Assembly (NCBI RefSeq): GCF_013395055.1
Contig: NZ_CP058349.1
Coordinates: 1 to 64,000, forward strand
Reading direction: 5' to 3'
From: Pseudomonas sp. ABC1
GTDB lineage: Bacteria > Pseudomonadota > Gammaproteobacteria > Pseudomonadales > Pseudomonadaceae
Length of the DNA: 64,000 nucleotides
Made by a program: the position numbers and the translations under genes. Below, in pieces: positions 51,504-60,537 of the stretch; the first letter of the stretch is position 1; every line of letters begins with the position of its first letter. The notes beneath the pieces are model-generated. The model had not been told where the DNA came from. It saw nothing but the letters and a program-made list of their open reading frames with translations, and did not search any database.

Positions 51504-52793
51504 TCAGGGCAGCTCGGCGCTGCGGTAGAACGCGCTCAGCACCTTCACCAGGTGGGCCAGGTCCTGGCTGCCGGCCAATTCGCGGATCGAGTGCATGGCG
51601 AAGGTCGGCAGGCCAATGTCCACCGTGCGCACACCGATGCGGCTGGCCGTGATCGGGCCGATGGTCGAGCCGCAACCCATGTCGCTACGGGTGACGAAGC
51701 TCTGCACTGGAACCTCTTCGGTCAGGCACAGGTGGCGGAAGAAACCGGCGGTTTCGCTGCTGGTGGCATAGCGCTGGTTACTGTTGACCTTGATCACCGG
51801 CCCGGCGTTGAGCTTGGGACCATGGTTGCCGTCGTGCTTTTCCGGGTAGTTGGGGTGGACCGCGTGGGCGTTGTCGGCGGAAATCAGCAGTGAACGGTTG
51901 AGGGTCCGCTGCAACTGGTCTTCTTCCGGCAGGATGCGGCGCAGGATTTGTTCGAGGAAAGGGCCGTCCGCGCCGCAGCAGGAGGATGAGCCGACTTCTT
52001 CATGGTCCGTGCAGACCAGCATGCAGGTCTGTTCCGGTGCCGCCGTCAGCAGGGCTTGCAGGCCGGCGTAGCAGGACAGCAGGTTGTCCAGGCGAGCCCC
52101 GGCGATGAAGTCGCCATTGAGGCCGATACAGGCCGCTGGCTGGGTGTCGTAGAAGCTCAGTTCGAAGTCGAGAACGACATCGGCCACCAGGTTGTGTTCG
52201 CGGCTCAGTTGTTCCGCCAGCAGGGCGCGGAAGTCCGAGGTGTCCTGGCTGGCGACCTGGGCCAGGATCGGCGGCAGTTCCTTCTGGGCGTTGATGGCCC
52301 AGCCCTGGTTGGCCTCGCGGTTGAGGTGGATGGCCAGGTTGGGAATGGTGGCGATGGCCTGTTTGAAGTCGATCAGTTGGCTTTCTATATGCCCGTCGCG
52401 GCTGTAGGTGAGGCGTCCGGCAAGGGACAGGTCGCGGTCGAACCAGGGCGCCAGCAAGGCGCCGCCGTAGACTTCCACCCCCAGTTGCCAGAAGCCCTGG
52501 GTGTGCAGGTCCGGGTGCGGCTTGACGCGCAGGCAGGGGCTGTCGGTATGGGCACCGACCAGGCGGATGCCATGTTCGCTGAGCGCTTGCGTACCGAACT
52601 GGAAGGCGATGATCGAAGAGTCGTTGCGCGTGACGTAGTAACGTCCACCGGCCTGCAAGTGCCAACTGTCACGTTCGTCCAGGCGTTCATAGCCGGCATT
52701 GCGCAGTCTTTGTGCCAGCGAGGCGGTGGCATGGAAGGGCGAAGGTGATGTGCCCAGGTAATCGATCAGACCCTGGTTGAGTGTTTCTTGCAT
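51504..52793 (-). CDS. M18 family aminopeptidase
   Basis: This 429-residue metallopeptidase removes N-terminal residues, usually acidic ones, from peptides and forms a large cytoplasmic tetrahedral complex. Binuclear zinc-site motifs are present: GAHTDSPCLRVKP, FIAGARLDNLLSCY, CTDHEEVGSSS, ADNAHAVHPNY and PTFAMHSIRELAG. ATG 52793 gives the normal M18 N-terminus (QETLNQGLIDYLGTSPSPFHA). The frame stays open far upstream to 55247, but that stretch is antisense to cti and is not part of the protein. Confidence 0.95.
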   Translation of the reverse strand: MQETLNQGLIDYLGTSPSPFHATASLAQRLRNAGYERLDERDSWHLQAGGRYYVTRNDSSIIAFQFGTQALSEHGIRLVGAHTDSPCLRVKPHPDLHTQGFWQLGVEVYGGALLAPWFDRDLSLAGRLTYSRDGHIESQLIDFKQAIATIPNLAIHLNREANQGWAINAQKELPPILAQVASQDTSDFRALLAEQLSREHNLVADVVLDFELSFYDTQPAACIGLNGDFIAGARLDNLLSCYAGLQALLTAAPEQTCMLVCTDHEEVGSSSCCGADGPFLEQILRRILPEEDQLQRTLNRSLLISADNAHAVHPNYPEKHDGNHGPKLNAGPVIKVNSNQRYATSSETAGFFRHLCLTEEVPVQSFVTRSDMGCGSTIGPITASRIGVRTVDIGLPTFAMHSIRELAGSQDLAHLVKVLSAFYRSAELP

Positions 52794-52997
52794 TGACACG
52801 ACTCCATACGGCAATGGCGCGCAGTCTAGCGTATTCCCTTTCATTGCGAGTCTGGCTCGCTTCATAACTGTGACAGGCTCTACAATCGCATCCTTTTTGT
52901 CCGAATCATGATCATGTTCTTCAGCAGGCCGTTGCAACGCGCTGGCGGGATAGCCAGTGCAAGACAAGAGCAGGCGAGGAAGCGGGGTTTGCACACT

Positions 52998-55325
52998 GTG
53001 AATGAGCATTTTGAGCCTTTCTTCAACGCTGCGTTGGCAACGCGGGCGGTGTTTCAGCGCTCCGCCAGGTCGCTTGCCGCCCTGCTGATGTCCTGTGCCG
53101 GGGCGGCGTATGCGCAGGAGGTGTCCTATATCAAGGATATCCAGCCGATCCTGACGAAGAACTGCGTGGCCTGCCATGCCTGCTACGACGCGCCCTGCCA
53201 GTTGAACCTTGGCAGTGGCGAGGGCCTGCAGCGTGGGGCCAGCAAGATGCCGGTCTACAACGGCTCTCGCGGCAAGGCCCAGGAAACCTCGCGGCTCTTC
53301 CTCGATGCCCATGATGAGGAGGCCTGGCGCAAGCGCGGTTTTCATTCCGTGCTGCAAGAGCAGGCATCGCTGATGTCGCGCATGCTCGAACTGGGACGCG
53401 ACAATGCCTTCCCGGCCAATGCCCGTCTGCCCGAGGATCTGGACATCGGCATCAACCGTGAAAACCAGTGCCCGCTGCCGGGGGATTTCGACAGCTATGC
53501 GCGCAAGCATGCCAATGTCGGGATGCCGTTCGCGGTAACCGGCTTGAGCGACGAGGATTACACCGTCCTGCAGCGCTGGTTCGACGAAGGGGCGCCGATC
53601 GAGGTCGAAACGGTGCAGCCCTCCGTTGCCGAACAGGTGCAGATCGACGCGTGGGAGCGGCTGCTCAATGGCACCACGCCGAAGGAGCGCCTGGCCAGCC
53701 GCTGGCTGTATGAACACCTGTTCCTGGCGCATCTGTATTTCGCTGGTGGAGAAAGTGGGCATTTCTTCGAACTGGTTCGCTCGCGCACGCCAGGCGGCCA
53801 ACCGGTCGACCCGATCGCCACCCGCCGGCCGAACGACGATCCGGGCACCGACTTCTACTACCGGCTCCGTCCGATCCAGGGCGTGATCGTCCACAAGACG
53901 CACATTACCTACGGCCTCAGTGCCGAGAAGCTGGCTCGCACACGGCAACTGCTGTTCGCCGATGACTGGCAGGTGGACAGGCTTCCGGGCTATGGCGCCG
54001 GGCATCGTGCCAATCCGTTCCTGACTTTCGATGCCATCCCTGCGCGCGCCCGCTACCAGTTCATGCTGGATAACTCGGAGTATTTCGTACGTACCTTCAT
54101 CCGTGGCCCGGTATGCCGCGGACAAATCGCCACCGACGTGATCCGCGACCATTTCTGGGTGACGTTCCAGGCACCCGATCATGACCTCTATATCACCGAC
54201 GCCGATTACCGGAGCGAAGCGACGCCCTTGCTGGCGATGCCGGGGCAGTTCGATGAAATCGGCGACCTGCTGGGGCTGTGGCGCAGTTACCGGGACAAGC
54301 GCAACCACTACGAGGCGCTGCGAACCCAGAGCTACCGCGAGGCGCCGGCGCCCGGCTGGGACCACATCTGGGCGGGCAACGACAACGCGTTGCTGACGGT
54401 CTTCCGTCACCACGACAGCGCCTCCGTGCGCAAAGGGCTGATCGGTGCCGTGCCGCAGACGCTCTGGTGGATGGACTACCCGCTGCTGGAGCGCACCTAC
54501 TATCAGTTGGTGGTGAACTTCGATGTGTTCGGCAATGTTTCCCACCAGGCGCAGACACGCCTGTACTTCGACCTGATCCGCAATGGCGCGGAGCAGAACT
54601 TCCTGCGTCTGATGCCCGCCGAGGCGCGCAAGGAGATTCTCGATGACTGGTACCAGAGTGGCGGCAAGCTCAAGATGTGGGCCGACTACCAGGCGCTCGA
54701 CCAGAAGTCCCCGAGCGGCCTGCACTTGCCGGAGCAGGCGCCGCTGAAGCCGTTCGCGCAATCGCTGCTGGCCCGTTTCGCGACGATCAATGCGACCCCT
54801 GATCCGATCAACCGCTGCAAGGGTAGCCATTGCCATCGTCCGGGCCTGGGAGTCGAAATCCAGGCGGCCGAGCAGTCGCTCAGCCGTCTCAGTGGGCGCC
54901 TGGCGGCCGGTTTGATGGTGATTCGCCAGTTGCCGGAGGCGACCCTGGTGCGTGTGGAGGCCAGCGATGGTTCCCGCGAGGTCTACAGCCTGCTGCGCAA
55001 CCGGGCGCACAGCAACGTGGCCTTCATGCTGGGTGAGAGCCTGCGCTACCAGCCGCGACTGGATACCTTGACGGTCTATCCGGGGGTCCTGACCAGTTAC
55101 CCGAACTTCATCTTCAACCTGCCGGCAAGTGATGTGCCGGCCTTCGTTCGCAGCCTGGAACTGGCGAAGGATCGCAAAGCGTTCGAAGCCTTGGTCGAGC
55201 ACTGGGGGATCAGGCGCACCCACCCTGACTTCTGGCGCTACTTCCATGACCTGAGCAGCTATATCCGGGAAACCGAGCCGCTGGAAGAGGGGGTTCTGGA
55301 TATGAACCGCTACAAGAATCTATGA
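52998..55325 (+). CDS. cti: Fatty acid cis/trans isomerase (heme protein)
   Basis: Cti converts cis to trans double bonds in membrane phospholipid acyl chains, rapidly stiffening the membrane under solvent or heat stress. It is periplasmic and heme-bound. The protein has about 775 residues from GTG 52998, close to the usual 760-770. An in-frame ATG at 52908 would add 30. The signal peptide ends AAYAQE near residue 40, and the c-type heme motif CVACH is at 56-60, followed by the family segment CYDAPCQLNLGSGEG. The region from about 600 on includes CKGSHCHRPGLG, a second Cys/His cluster. Confidence 0.93.
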   Translation: MNEHFEPFFNAALATRAVFQRSARSLAALLMSCAGAAYAQEVSYIKDIQPILTKNCVACHACYDAPCQLNLGSGEGLQRGASKMPVYNGSRGKAQETSRLFLDAHDEEAWRKRGFHSVLQEQASLMSRMLELGRDNAFPANARLPEDLDIGINRENQCPLPGDFDSYARKHANVGMPFAVTGLSDEDYTVLQRWFDEGAPIEVETVQPSVAEQVQIDAWERLLNGTTPKERLASRWLYEHLFLAHLYFAGGESGHFFELVRSRTPGGQPVDPIATRRPNDDPGTDFYYRLRPIQGVIVHKTHITYGLSAEKLARTRQLLFADDWQVDRLPGYGAGHRANPFLTFDAIPARARYQFMLDNSEYFVRTFIRGPVCRGQIATDVIRDHFWVTFQAPDHDLYITDADYRSEATPLLAMPGQFDEIGDLLGLWRSYRDKRNHYEALRTQSYREAPAPGWDHIWAGNDNALLTVFRHHDSASVRKGLIGAVPQTLWWMDYPLLERTYYQLVVNFDVFGNVSHQAQTRLYFDLIRNGAEQNFLRLMPAEARKEILDDWYQSGGKLKMWADYQALDQKSPSGLHLPEQAPLKPFAQSLLARFATINATPDPINRCKGSHCHRPGLGVEIQAAEQSLSRLSGRLAAGLMVIRQLPEATLVRVEASDGSREVYSLLRNRAHSNVAFMLGESLRYQPRLDTLTVYPGVLTSYPNFIFNLPASDVPAFVRSLELAKDRKAFEALVEHWGIRRTHPDFWRYFHDLSSYIRETEPLEEGVLDMNRYKNL

Positions 55326-55424
55326 AGTCGAGCCAAGGCGGAATGCTTATTCCTACTGATTTAGTATGACTTTAACCCCGAGGCGGGTTGGCGTACACTG
55401 CATTCAAGTTCGCGAGGAGGCCAC

Positions 55425-56009
55425 ATGAGCGCCATTACCATTACCGACGCTGCACACGATTACCTGGCCGACCTGCTGGAAAAGCAGAACACCACAGGCA
55501 TCGGCATCCGTGTTTTCATCACGCAACCCGGCACGAGCTATGCCGAAACCTGCATTGCCTACTGCAAGCCCGGAGAAGAAAAGCCGGATGATATCGCCCT
55601 GGCCTTGAAAAGCTTCACGGCCTGGATCGACAGCGTCAGCGAACCTTTTCTGGAAGACGCGCTGGTCGATTACGCGACCGATCGCATGGGCGGACAACTC
55701 ACCATCAAGGCGCCCAACGCCAAAGTGCCGATGGTCAACGACGACAGCCCGCTGAACGAGCGCATCAACTACTACCTGCAGACCGAGATCAACCCCGGGC
55801 TGGCGAGCCATGGTGGCCAGGTGACCCTGATCGACGTGGTGGAAGAAGGCGTTGCCATCCTGCAGTTCGGCGGCGGCTGCCAAGGCTGTGGCCAGGCTGA
55901 CGTCACCCTCAAGGAAGGTATCGAGAAGACCTTGTTGTCGCGTATTCCAGAACTGAAAGGGGTCCGTGACGTCACTGACCACACCAACCGCGAAAACGCC
56001 TACTACTGA
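55425..56009 (+). CDS. nfuA: Fe-S biogenesis protein NfuA
   Basis: NfuA carries 4Fe-4S clusters to apo-enzymes and repairs them under oxidative stress. The 194-residue protein has the degenerate A-type domain at the N-terminus (ITITDAAHDYLADLLEKQ) and the C-terminal Nfu domain with the cluster motif GGGCQGCG (Cys152, Cys155). AGGAGG precedes the ATG. It follows cti by 99 bases in the same direction, as in PAO1 (PA1846-PA1847). Confidence 0.96.
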   Translation: MSAITITDAAHDYLADLLEKQNTTGIGIRVFITQPGTSYAETCIAYCKPGEEKPDDIALALKSFTAWIDSVSEPFLEDALVDYATDRMGGQLTIKAPNAKVPMVNDDSPLNERINYYLQTEINPGLASHGGQVTLIDVVEEGVAILQFGGGCQGCGQADVTLKEGIEKTLLSRIPELKGVRDVTDHTNRENAYY

Positions 56010-56152
56010 TCCAACGTGTCGGGCGCAGGGAGCGCCCGGCCATGGCTCCGTGTCTTTGAGACTGGATGCCATTATTTTGCCATGAGTCATCCCATTCGCC
56101 ATTCGGCTGGGATAAGCTTCCCGCTCCCTTCGAGGGTTGTGAGAGTTAAGGC

Positions 56153-57139
56153 ATGCCTCCCCCCGTTCTGCTGATTTGTGATGACTCATCGCTTGCACGC
56201 AAGCAATTGCTGCGTGCGCTTCCTTTGGATTGGCAAGTCAGCGTCGAGCAGGCCGACGGGGGGAATTCGGCGCTCGAGCGTATCCGCCAGGGCGGCGTGG
56301 ACCTGATGTTGCTGGACCTGACGATGCCCGACGTCGACGGGTACCAGGTGCTGGCCGCCCTGCGTGAAGAGGAGCATGACTGCAAGGTCATCGTGGTGTC
56401 CGCTGATGTGCAGGACGAAGCCGTGCGGCGCGTACTGTCACTCGGTGCTAAGGCATTCATTCGCAAGCCTGCCGATCCGCTCCAGTTGATCCGTACCCTG
56501 GCCGACTTGGGCCTGTTGAATACCCTGCGCCAGATGGGCGAGCGGGGGCAGGGCGAGTCCATCGGTTTCCGTGATGCCTTCCGCGAGGTGGTGAACGTTG
56601 CCATGGGGCGTGCGGCGGCGCTGTTGGCCCATGTGCTCGGGGTGTTCATCCAGTTGCCGGTGCCCAACGTCAATATTCTCGAAGTGGGCGAGTTGCACAT
56701 GGCGCTGGCGGATGCCGCGTGCAGTGACCGTCTGACGGCTGTCTGCCAGGGCTATATCGGCGGAGGCATCGCAGGTGAGGCCCTGTTGATCTTCCATGAC
56801 TCCGATATCAGCGACATGGCGCGCCTGATGGGGAGCAGCGACGGCTATCAGGACATGGAGATGCTCCTGGACCTGTCGAGCCTGTTGATCAGCGCCTGCC
56901 TCAGCGGCATTGCCGAACAGATCGACCTGGTCTTCTCCCAGGGCCATCCGCAGGTGCTGGGGCAGCATGCGTCGATTACCGACCTGATCAACGTCAACCG
57001 TTCACGCTGGCGCAAGACCCTGGCCGTGGAGCTCAGCTACAGCATCGAAGGGCATGACATCCATTTCGACCTGCTGTTGCTCTTCACCGAGGACTCGGTG
57101 GAGCTGTTGTCGCGCAAGATTGCCTATCTGGTGAACTGA
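56153..57139 (+). CDS. Response regulator with CheC/CheX-like output domain
   Basis: This 328-residue protein has an N-terminal receiver with the acidic pair in CDDSS (9-13), phospho-Asp55 (LLDLTMPDVDG) and Lys in IRKPADP. The domain from about residue 130 resembles CheC/CheX phosphatases (DAFREVVNVAMGRAAALLA and LLDLSSLLISACLSGIAEQI, the latter in place of the usual E-x2-N helix). It probably binds or dephosphorylates a receiver. Its stop is immediately followed by the PAS-GGDEF start with no gap, so the two are probably partners. Confidence 0.85.
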   Translation: MPPPVLLICDDSSLARKQLLRALPLDWQVSVEQADGGNSALERIRQGGVDLMLLDLTMPDVDGYQVLAALREEEHDCKVIVVSADVQDEAVRRVLSLGAKAFIRKPADPLQLIRTLADLGLLNTLRQMGERGQGESIGFRDAFREVVNVAMGRAAALLAHVLGVFIQLPVPNVNILEVGELHMALADAACSDRLTAVCQGYIGGGIAGEALLIFHDSDISDMARLMGSSDGYQDMEMLLDLSSLLISACLSGIAEQIDLVFSQGHPQVLGQHASITDLINVNRSRWRKTLAVELSYSIEGHDIHFDLLLLFTEDSVELLSRKIAYLVN

Positions 57140-58114
57140 ATGCTGGAAAAGAACCGTCTGAGCGAGTTGCATGGTCTGCTGGCGATCGTGCAGAGCATCG
57201 ATATCGGTGTCGTGGTGATCGACCGTAACTACCGGGTCGAAGTCTGGAATACCTTCATGGAGAACCGCTCCGGGCGTTTGCCGTCCGAGGCGTTCGGGCG
57301 CTCGTTCTTCGAGCTGTTCCCCGAGGTCGACGAGGCCTGGTTCCGGCGCAAGGTGGAAACGGTGGCGACACTGGGCACACCGGTGTTCACGATCTGGGAG
57401 CAGCGGCCTTACCTGCTGCACTTCAAGAACTACCAGCCGATCACCGGGCTGGAAGACTTCATGTACCAGAACACCACGATCCTGCCATTGAAGGGCTTGA
57501 GTGGCGTGGTCGACCAGGTTTGCCTGCTGATCTACGACGTGACCGATGTCGCGACCAACAGGCACCAGTTGCAGGCGGCGAACCGCGAATTGCAGCGGCT
57601 GTCGAGCACCGATCGCCTGACCGGGCTCTACAACCGTGGCCATTGGGAAGAGCGCTTGCGCCAGGAGTTTGCCCGCTACAGCCGCTCCGGCGGCCAGGCT
57701 TCCCTGGTCATGTTCGACATCGACCACTTCAAGCGAATCAACGACAGCTACGGGCACCAGACGGGTGATGCGGTGATACGGCGTGTGGCCGACGCGGTGC
57801 GCATGACTGTGCGTGACTCGGATATCGCCGGGCGTTACGGCGGTGAAGAGTTCGCTGTGCTGCTGCCGGATACCGACAGGGACGGTGCGCGTATTTTCGC
57901 CGAGCGTTTGCGAGGGGCGGTGCAGGAGCAGCGAGTCTCCTATGAGGGGCAGTCGGTCTGCTTCACCATCAGCCTGGGCGTGGCGGAGTCGACGCAGGCA
58001 GTGCTCGGTGCTGAGCAATTGATCGCGATGTCCGACCGGGCGCTCTACGAGTCCAAGGCTCAGGGGCGCAACCGCACCAGTCTCTATGGTGTCGATGTGG
58101 CTGCCGAAAAATGA
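57140..58114 (+). CDS. PAS-GGDEF diguanylate cyclase
   Basis: This 324-residue soluble protein has a PAS sensor (about 8-135) and a GGDEF domain (about 155-318). The active site GGEEF is at 234-238, the metal-binding Asp is in MFDIDHFKRIND, and the inhibitory site RDSD at 225-228 is intact. It should make c-di-GMP with product inhibition. It starts directly after the stop of the REC-CheC-like gene. That suggests the response regulator controls cyclase activity or location. A bidirectional terminator follows. Confidence 0.93.
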   Translation: MLEKNRLSELHGLLAIVQSIDIGVVVIDRNYRVEVWNTFMENRSGRLPSEAFGRSFFELFPEVDEAWFRRKVETVATLGTPVFTIWEQRPYLLHFKNYQPITGLEDFMYQNTTILPLKGLSGVVDQVCLLIYDVTDVATNRHQLQAANRELQRLSSTDRLTGLYNRGHWEERLRQEFARYSRSGGQASLVMFDIDHFKRINDSYGHQTGDAVIRRVADAVRMTVRDSDIAGRYGGEEFAVLLPDTDRDGARIFAERLRGAVQEQRVSYEGQSVCFTISLGVAESTQAVLGAEQLIAMSDRALYESKAQGRNRTSLYGVDVAAEK

Positions 58115-58147
58115 AAAACCCCGCGTAGCGAACTACAGCGGGGTTTT
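58115..58147. terminator. Bidirectional terminator after the PAS-GGDEF gene
   Basis: AAAACCCCGC pairs with GCGGGGTTTT, with an inner GTAG/CTAC stem closed by the tetraloop CGAA. A and T runs on both sides suit both strands. It separates two convergent genes. Confidence 0.88.
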
Positions 58148-58174
58148 CGAAAGATACGGCCGGATGGCGCGGTG

Positions 58175-58444
58175 TTACGCAGGCATGCTCCAAGGCGAGA
58201 AGCTGAGGCCTTCGTTGCTCAGGCGCTCACGGGCCTGTTGCAGGATGCTGCCCAGTTTCACCGGATCGCTGTAGACATTGCTGGCGATGTTGCAACGACC
58301 CAGGATGCGGGACTGGCTGCCATCGAGAACGCTGATGCTGACTTCACCATTGCCGCCTTGTTGGGTCCAGGCAACGCAATGGAAGGGTTGGAAGGCACGG
58401 TCAGTGATGAGAAGGGCGTCGTTGAAGCGCAGTGTATGAGTCAT
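58175..58444 (-). CDS. Small conserved hypothetical protein
   Basis: This 89-residue protein starts at ATG 58444 (THTLRFNDALLITDRAFQPF). It has a strand-rich middle (GEVSISVLDGSQSRILGRC) and a helical end. An upstream in-frame extension to 58540 reads through promoter-like AT-rich sequence and is not used. The family is not recognised. Position, codon use and flanking terminators support a real monocistronic gene. Confidence 0.7.
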   Translation of the reverse strand: MTHTLRFNDALLITDRAFQPFHCVAWTQQGGNGEVSISVLDGSQSRILGRCNIASNVYSDPVKLGSILQQARERLSNEGLSFSPWSMPA

Positions 58445-58598
58445 TGCAAGTATCTCTCTGGGGCATCCGGAAATGTGCCGCTGCGGCGTGTTGCGCGTTG
58501 GCTTTGTACTGTTGATGCCGGCAGTGAGGGGGAAAGTCACATCGGAATTGAAAAAATAGAAATATTTTTATCAATTAGCCCAAAGTCTAAGTCTTAAG

Positions 58599-58637
58599 CC
58601 TCAGGCAGCAAGCCTGTGCCGGCCTTGCTGCTTGAGG
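58599..58637 (-). terminator. Terminator after the MCP gene
   Basis: CCTCAGGCAGCAAG pairs with CTTGCTGCTTGAGG (14 bp, one G-U) around an 11-base loop. It begins six bases beyond the chemotaxis-receptor stop on the minus strand. Confidence 0.65.
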
Positions 58638-58643
58638 TGAATC

Positions 58644-60278
58644 TCATACTTTGAACTGGCTCAGGAGGCGATTCAGGCGCTCCGACAACTCGTCCAGGTG
58701 CTTGCCGGCGTCGCTGGACTGCTCGGCGGCACTGGTGCTCGCCTGGGCCAGCCCGGCGGCCCGGGTCACGTTCTGGTTGATGTCTTCGGTGACATGGGAC
58801 TGCTGCAGCGTCGCGCTGGCGATCGATGCATTGAGGCCTGACAGGTTGCGCAGGGACTGGGCGATCTGTCCCAGGCTTTCACCGGCCTGGCTGGCTTGCT
58901 CCACCGTCAGTTGCGAGGCTCGGTTGCTGGCCATAATGACGTTCACGGCAGCCTCGGAGTTCTGCTGCAAGCGCTCGATCATGCCCTGGATTTCCGCTGT
59001 CGACTGCTGCGTGCGTTGTGCCAGCAGGCGCACTTCGTCGGCCACGACGGCGAAGCCACGGCCTTGTTCGCCCGCGCGGGCCGCCTCGATGGCGGCGTTG
59101 AGTGCCAGCAGATTGGTCTGGTCGGCAATCGAGCCGATCACTTCAAGCACCGAGCCGATCTTGCTGGTCTGTTCCGCCAGGGAATGGATGACCTCGACGG
59201 ACTGGGTGATGGTGCCCGACAGCTGGTCGATCTGCTGCAGCGTGGTTTCGATGTTCTGCTGGCCCTGGCTGGCCTGCTTGTCGGCAAGGTCCACCTCGGT
59301 GGCGGCATGTTCGGCGTTCTTCGCCACTTCTTGTACCGCGTAGGTGACTTCGTTGACCGCAGTGGCCACGAGCTCCATCTGTTGCAGTTGCTGCTGGCTC
59401 TGTTCGTGGGTGCGTTCGGAGAGTTCGCCGAGGCTGTGCGAGGAGGTTTTCAGGGAGTCTGATGTGTGCTGCAACTGGCCGATCAGTGTGCGCAGTTTTT
59501 CCGTGAAACGGTTGAAGTCGCGCCCCAGCGTTGCCAGTTCGTCGCGCCCGGCCACGTCCAGGCTGCGTGTCAGGTCGGCTTCGCCACTGGCGATATTGGC
59601 CATGGCTTCCATCGAGTTCTGCAAGGGCTGGGTGATGCTGCGGATCAGGATCGCCACCATACTGGCCATGACCAGGGCGATCAGCAGGCCGATCAGCGAG
59701 AAGCGCACCAGGTAGTTGGTGAATTCCTTTTCCACGTCATCGATATAGATGCCGGAGCCGATGATCCAGCCCCAGGGCTGGAACAGTTGCACGTAGGAGG
59801 TCTTGGGGACCGGTGCATCTTCGCCCGGCCGTGCCCATTCGTAGGCCACCGCGCCGGCGCCGTCACGCTTGGCCACCGCGACCATCTCGTTGAACAACTC
59901 CTTGCCGTTCGGGTCCTTGTTGCGCGAAAGGTCCTGTCCCTCCAATGCGGGCTGCATCGGGTGCATGATCATTTTCGGTTGCAGGTCGTTGATCCAGAAA
60001 TAGTCATGGCCGTCGTAGCGCAGGGTACGGACCTGCTCCAGTGCGGCGTTCTGGGCCTGTTCGCGGCTCATGCTGCCGTCGCTTTCCAGCTTCTGGTAAT
60101 GCTGGAGAATACCGGCCGCGGTCTCGACCACATGGCGTGTCATCACATCCTTGCTTTCGTAGAGATCGCTACGCACCTGCAGGATCATCAGCAGGCCAAG
60201 GGTGAACAGCATGAAGGTGGCGAATACCGGAATCAGCCAGAGCCGCTTGCTGATCGGGAATTTGCGCAGCAGGTCCAT
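58644..60278 (-). CDS. Methyl-accepting chemotaxis protein (single Cache sensor)
   Basis: This 544-residue chemoreceptor has TM1 (about 12-33) and a periplasmic single-Cache domain (about 35-190) with the DYFWINDLQPKMIMHP block typical of the sCache_2 type. TM2 (about 190-212) and HAMP follow, then a cytoplasmic signalling domain whose hairpin tip includes EVIGSIADQTNLLALNAAIE. Methylation helices flank the tip. There is no C-terminal CheR-binding pentapeptide. AGGAGC precedes ATG 60278; an opening to 60446 upstream is not used. The ligand is unknown. Confidence 0.93.
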   Translation of the reverse strand: MDLLRKFPISKRLWLIPVFATFMLFTLGLLMILQVRSDLYESKDVMTRHVVETAAGILQHYQKLESDGSMSREQAQNAALEQVRTLRYDGHDYFWINDLQPKMIMHPMQPALEGQDLSRNKDPNGKELFNEMVAVAKRDGAGAVAYEWARPGEDAPVPKTSYVQLFQPWGWIIGSGIYIDDVEKEFTNYLVRFSLIGLLIALVMASMVAILIRSITQPLQNSMEAMANIASGEADLTRSLDVAGRDELATLGRDFNRFTEKLRTLIGQLQHTSDSLKTSSHSLGELSERTHEQSQQQLQQMELVATAVNEVTYAVQEVAKNAEHAATEVDLADKQASQGQQNIETTLQQIDQLSGTITQSVEVIHSLAEQTSKIGSVLEVIGSIADQTNLLALNAAIEAARAGEQGRGFAVVADEVRLLAQRTQQSTAEIQGMIERLQQNSEAAVNVIMASNRASQLTVEQASQAGESLGQIAQSLRNLSGLNASIASATLQQSHVTEDINQNVTRAAGLAQASTSAAEQSSDAGKHLDELSERLNRLLSQFKV

Positions 60279-60537
60279 TGTTTCGCTCCTGGGTGAATAT
60301 CTTTTCGTTTTTATGGTCGGTGCCGGATCATCGAACGATTCGCCACCCGGTGCATTGTCGGAGATCAGCGGATCATTGCCATCCCATCCTTTCGGAGCAC
60401 GCTCTACCTCGGGCTTTTCCCGGCGTGGGCAGAAGGTTATCGGCATTCTGGTGCCGATCTATATGGTGCCGTTTTGACTTGCCGGGGGGCATGCTGCACA
60501 GTACGCCGCTTTTTCAACTCCTGGCGGGTAGGTTCGA

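Noticed and set aside
52794..55247. N-terminal extension of the M18 aminopeptidase frame
   Set aside because: The open frame continues through the whole cti gene on the other strand. The enzyme's normal N-terminus begins at 52793.
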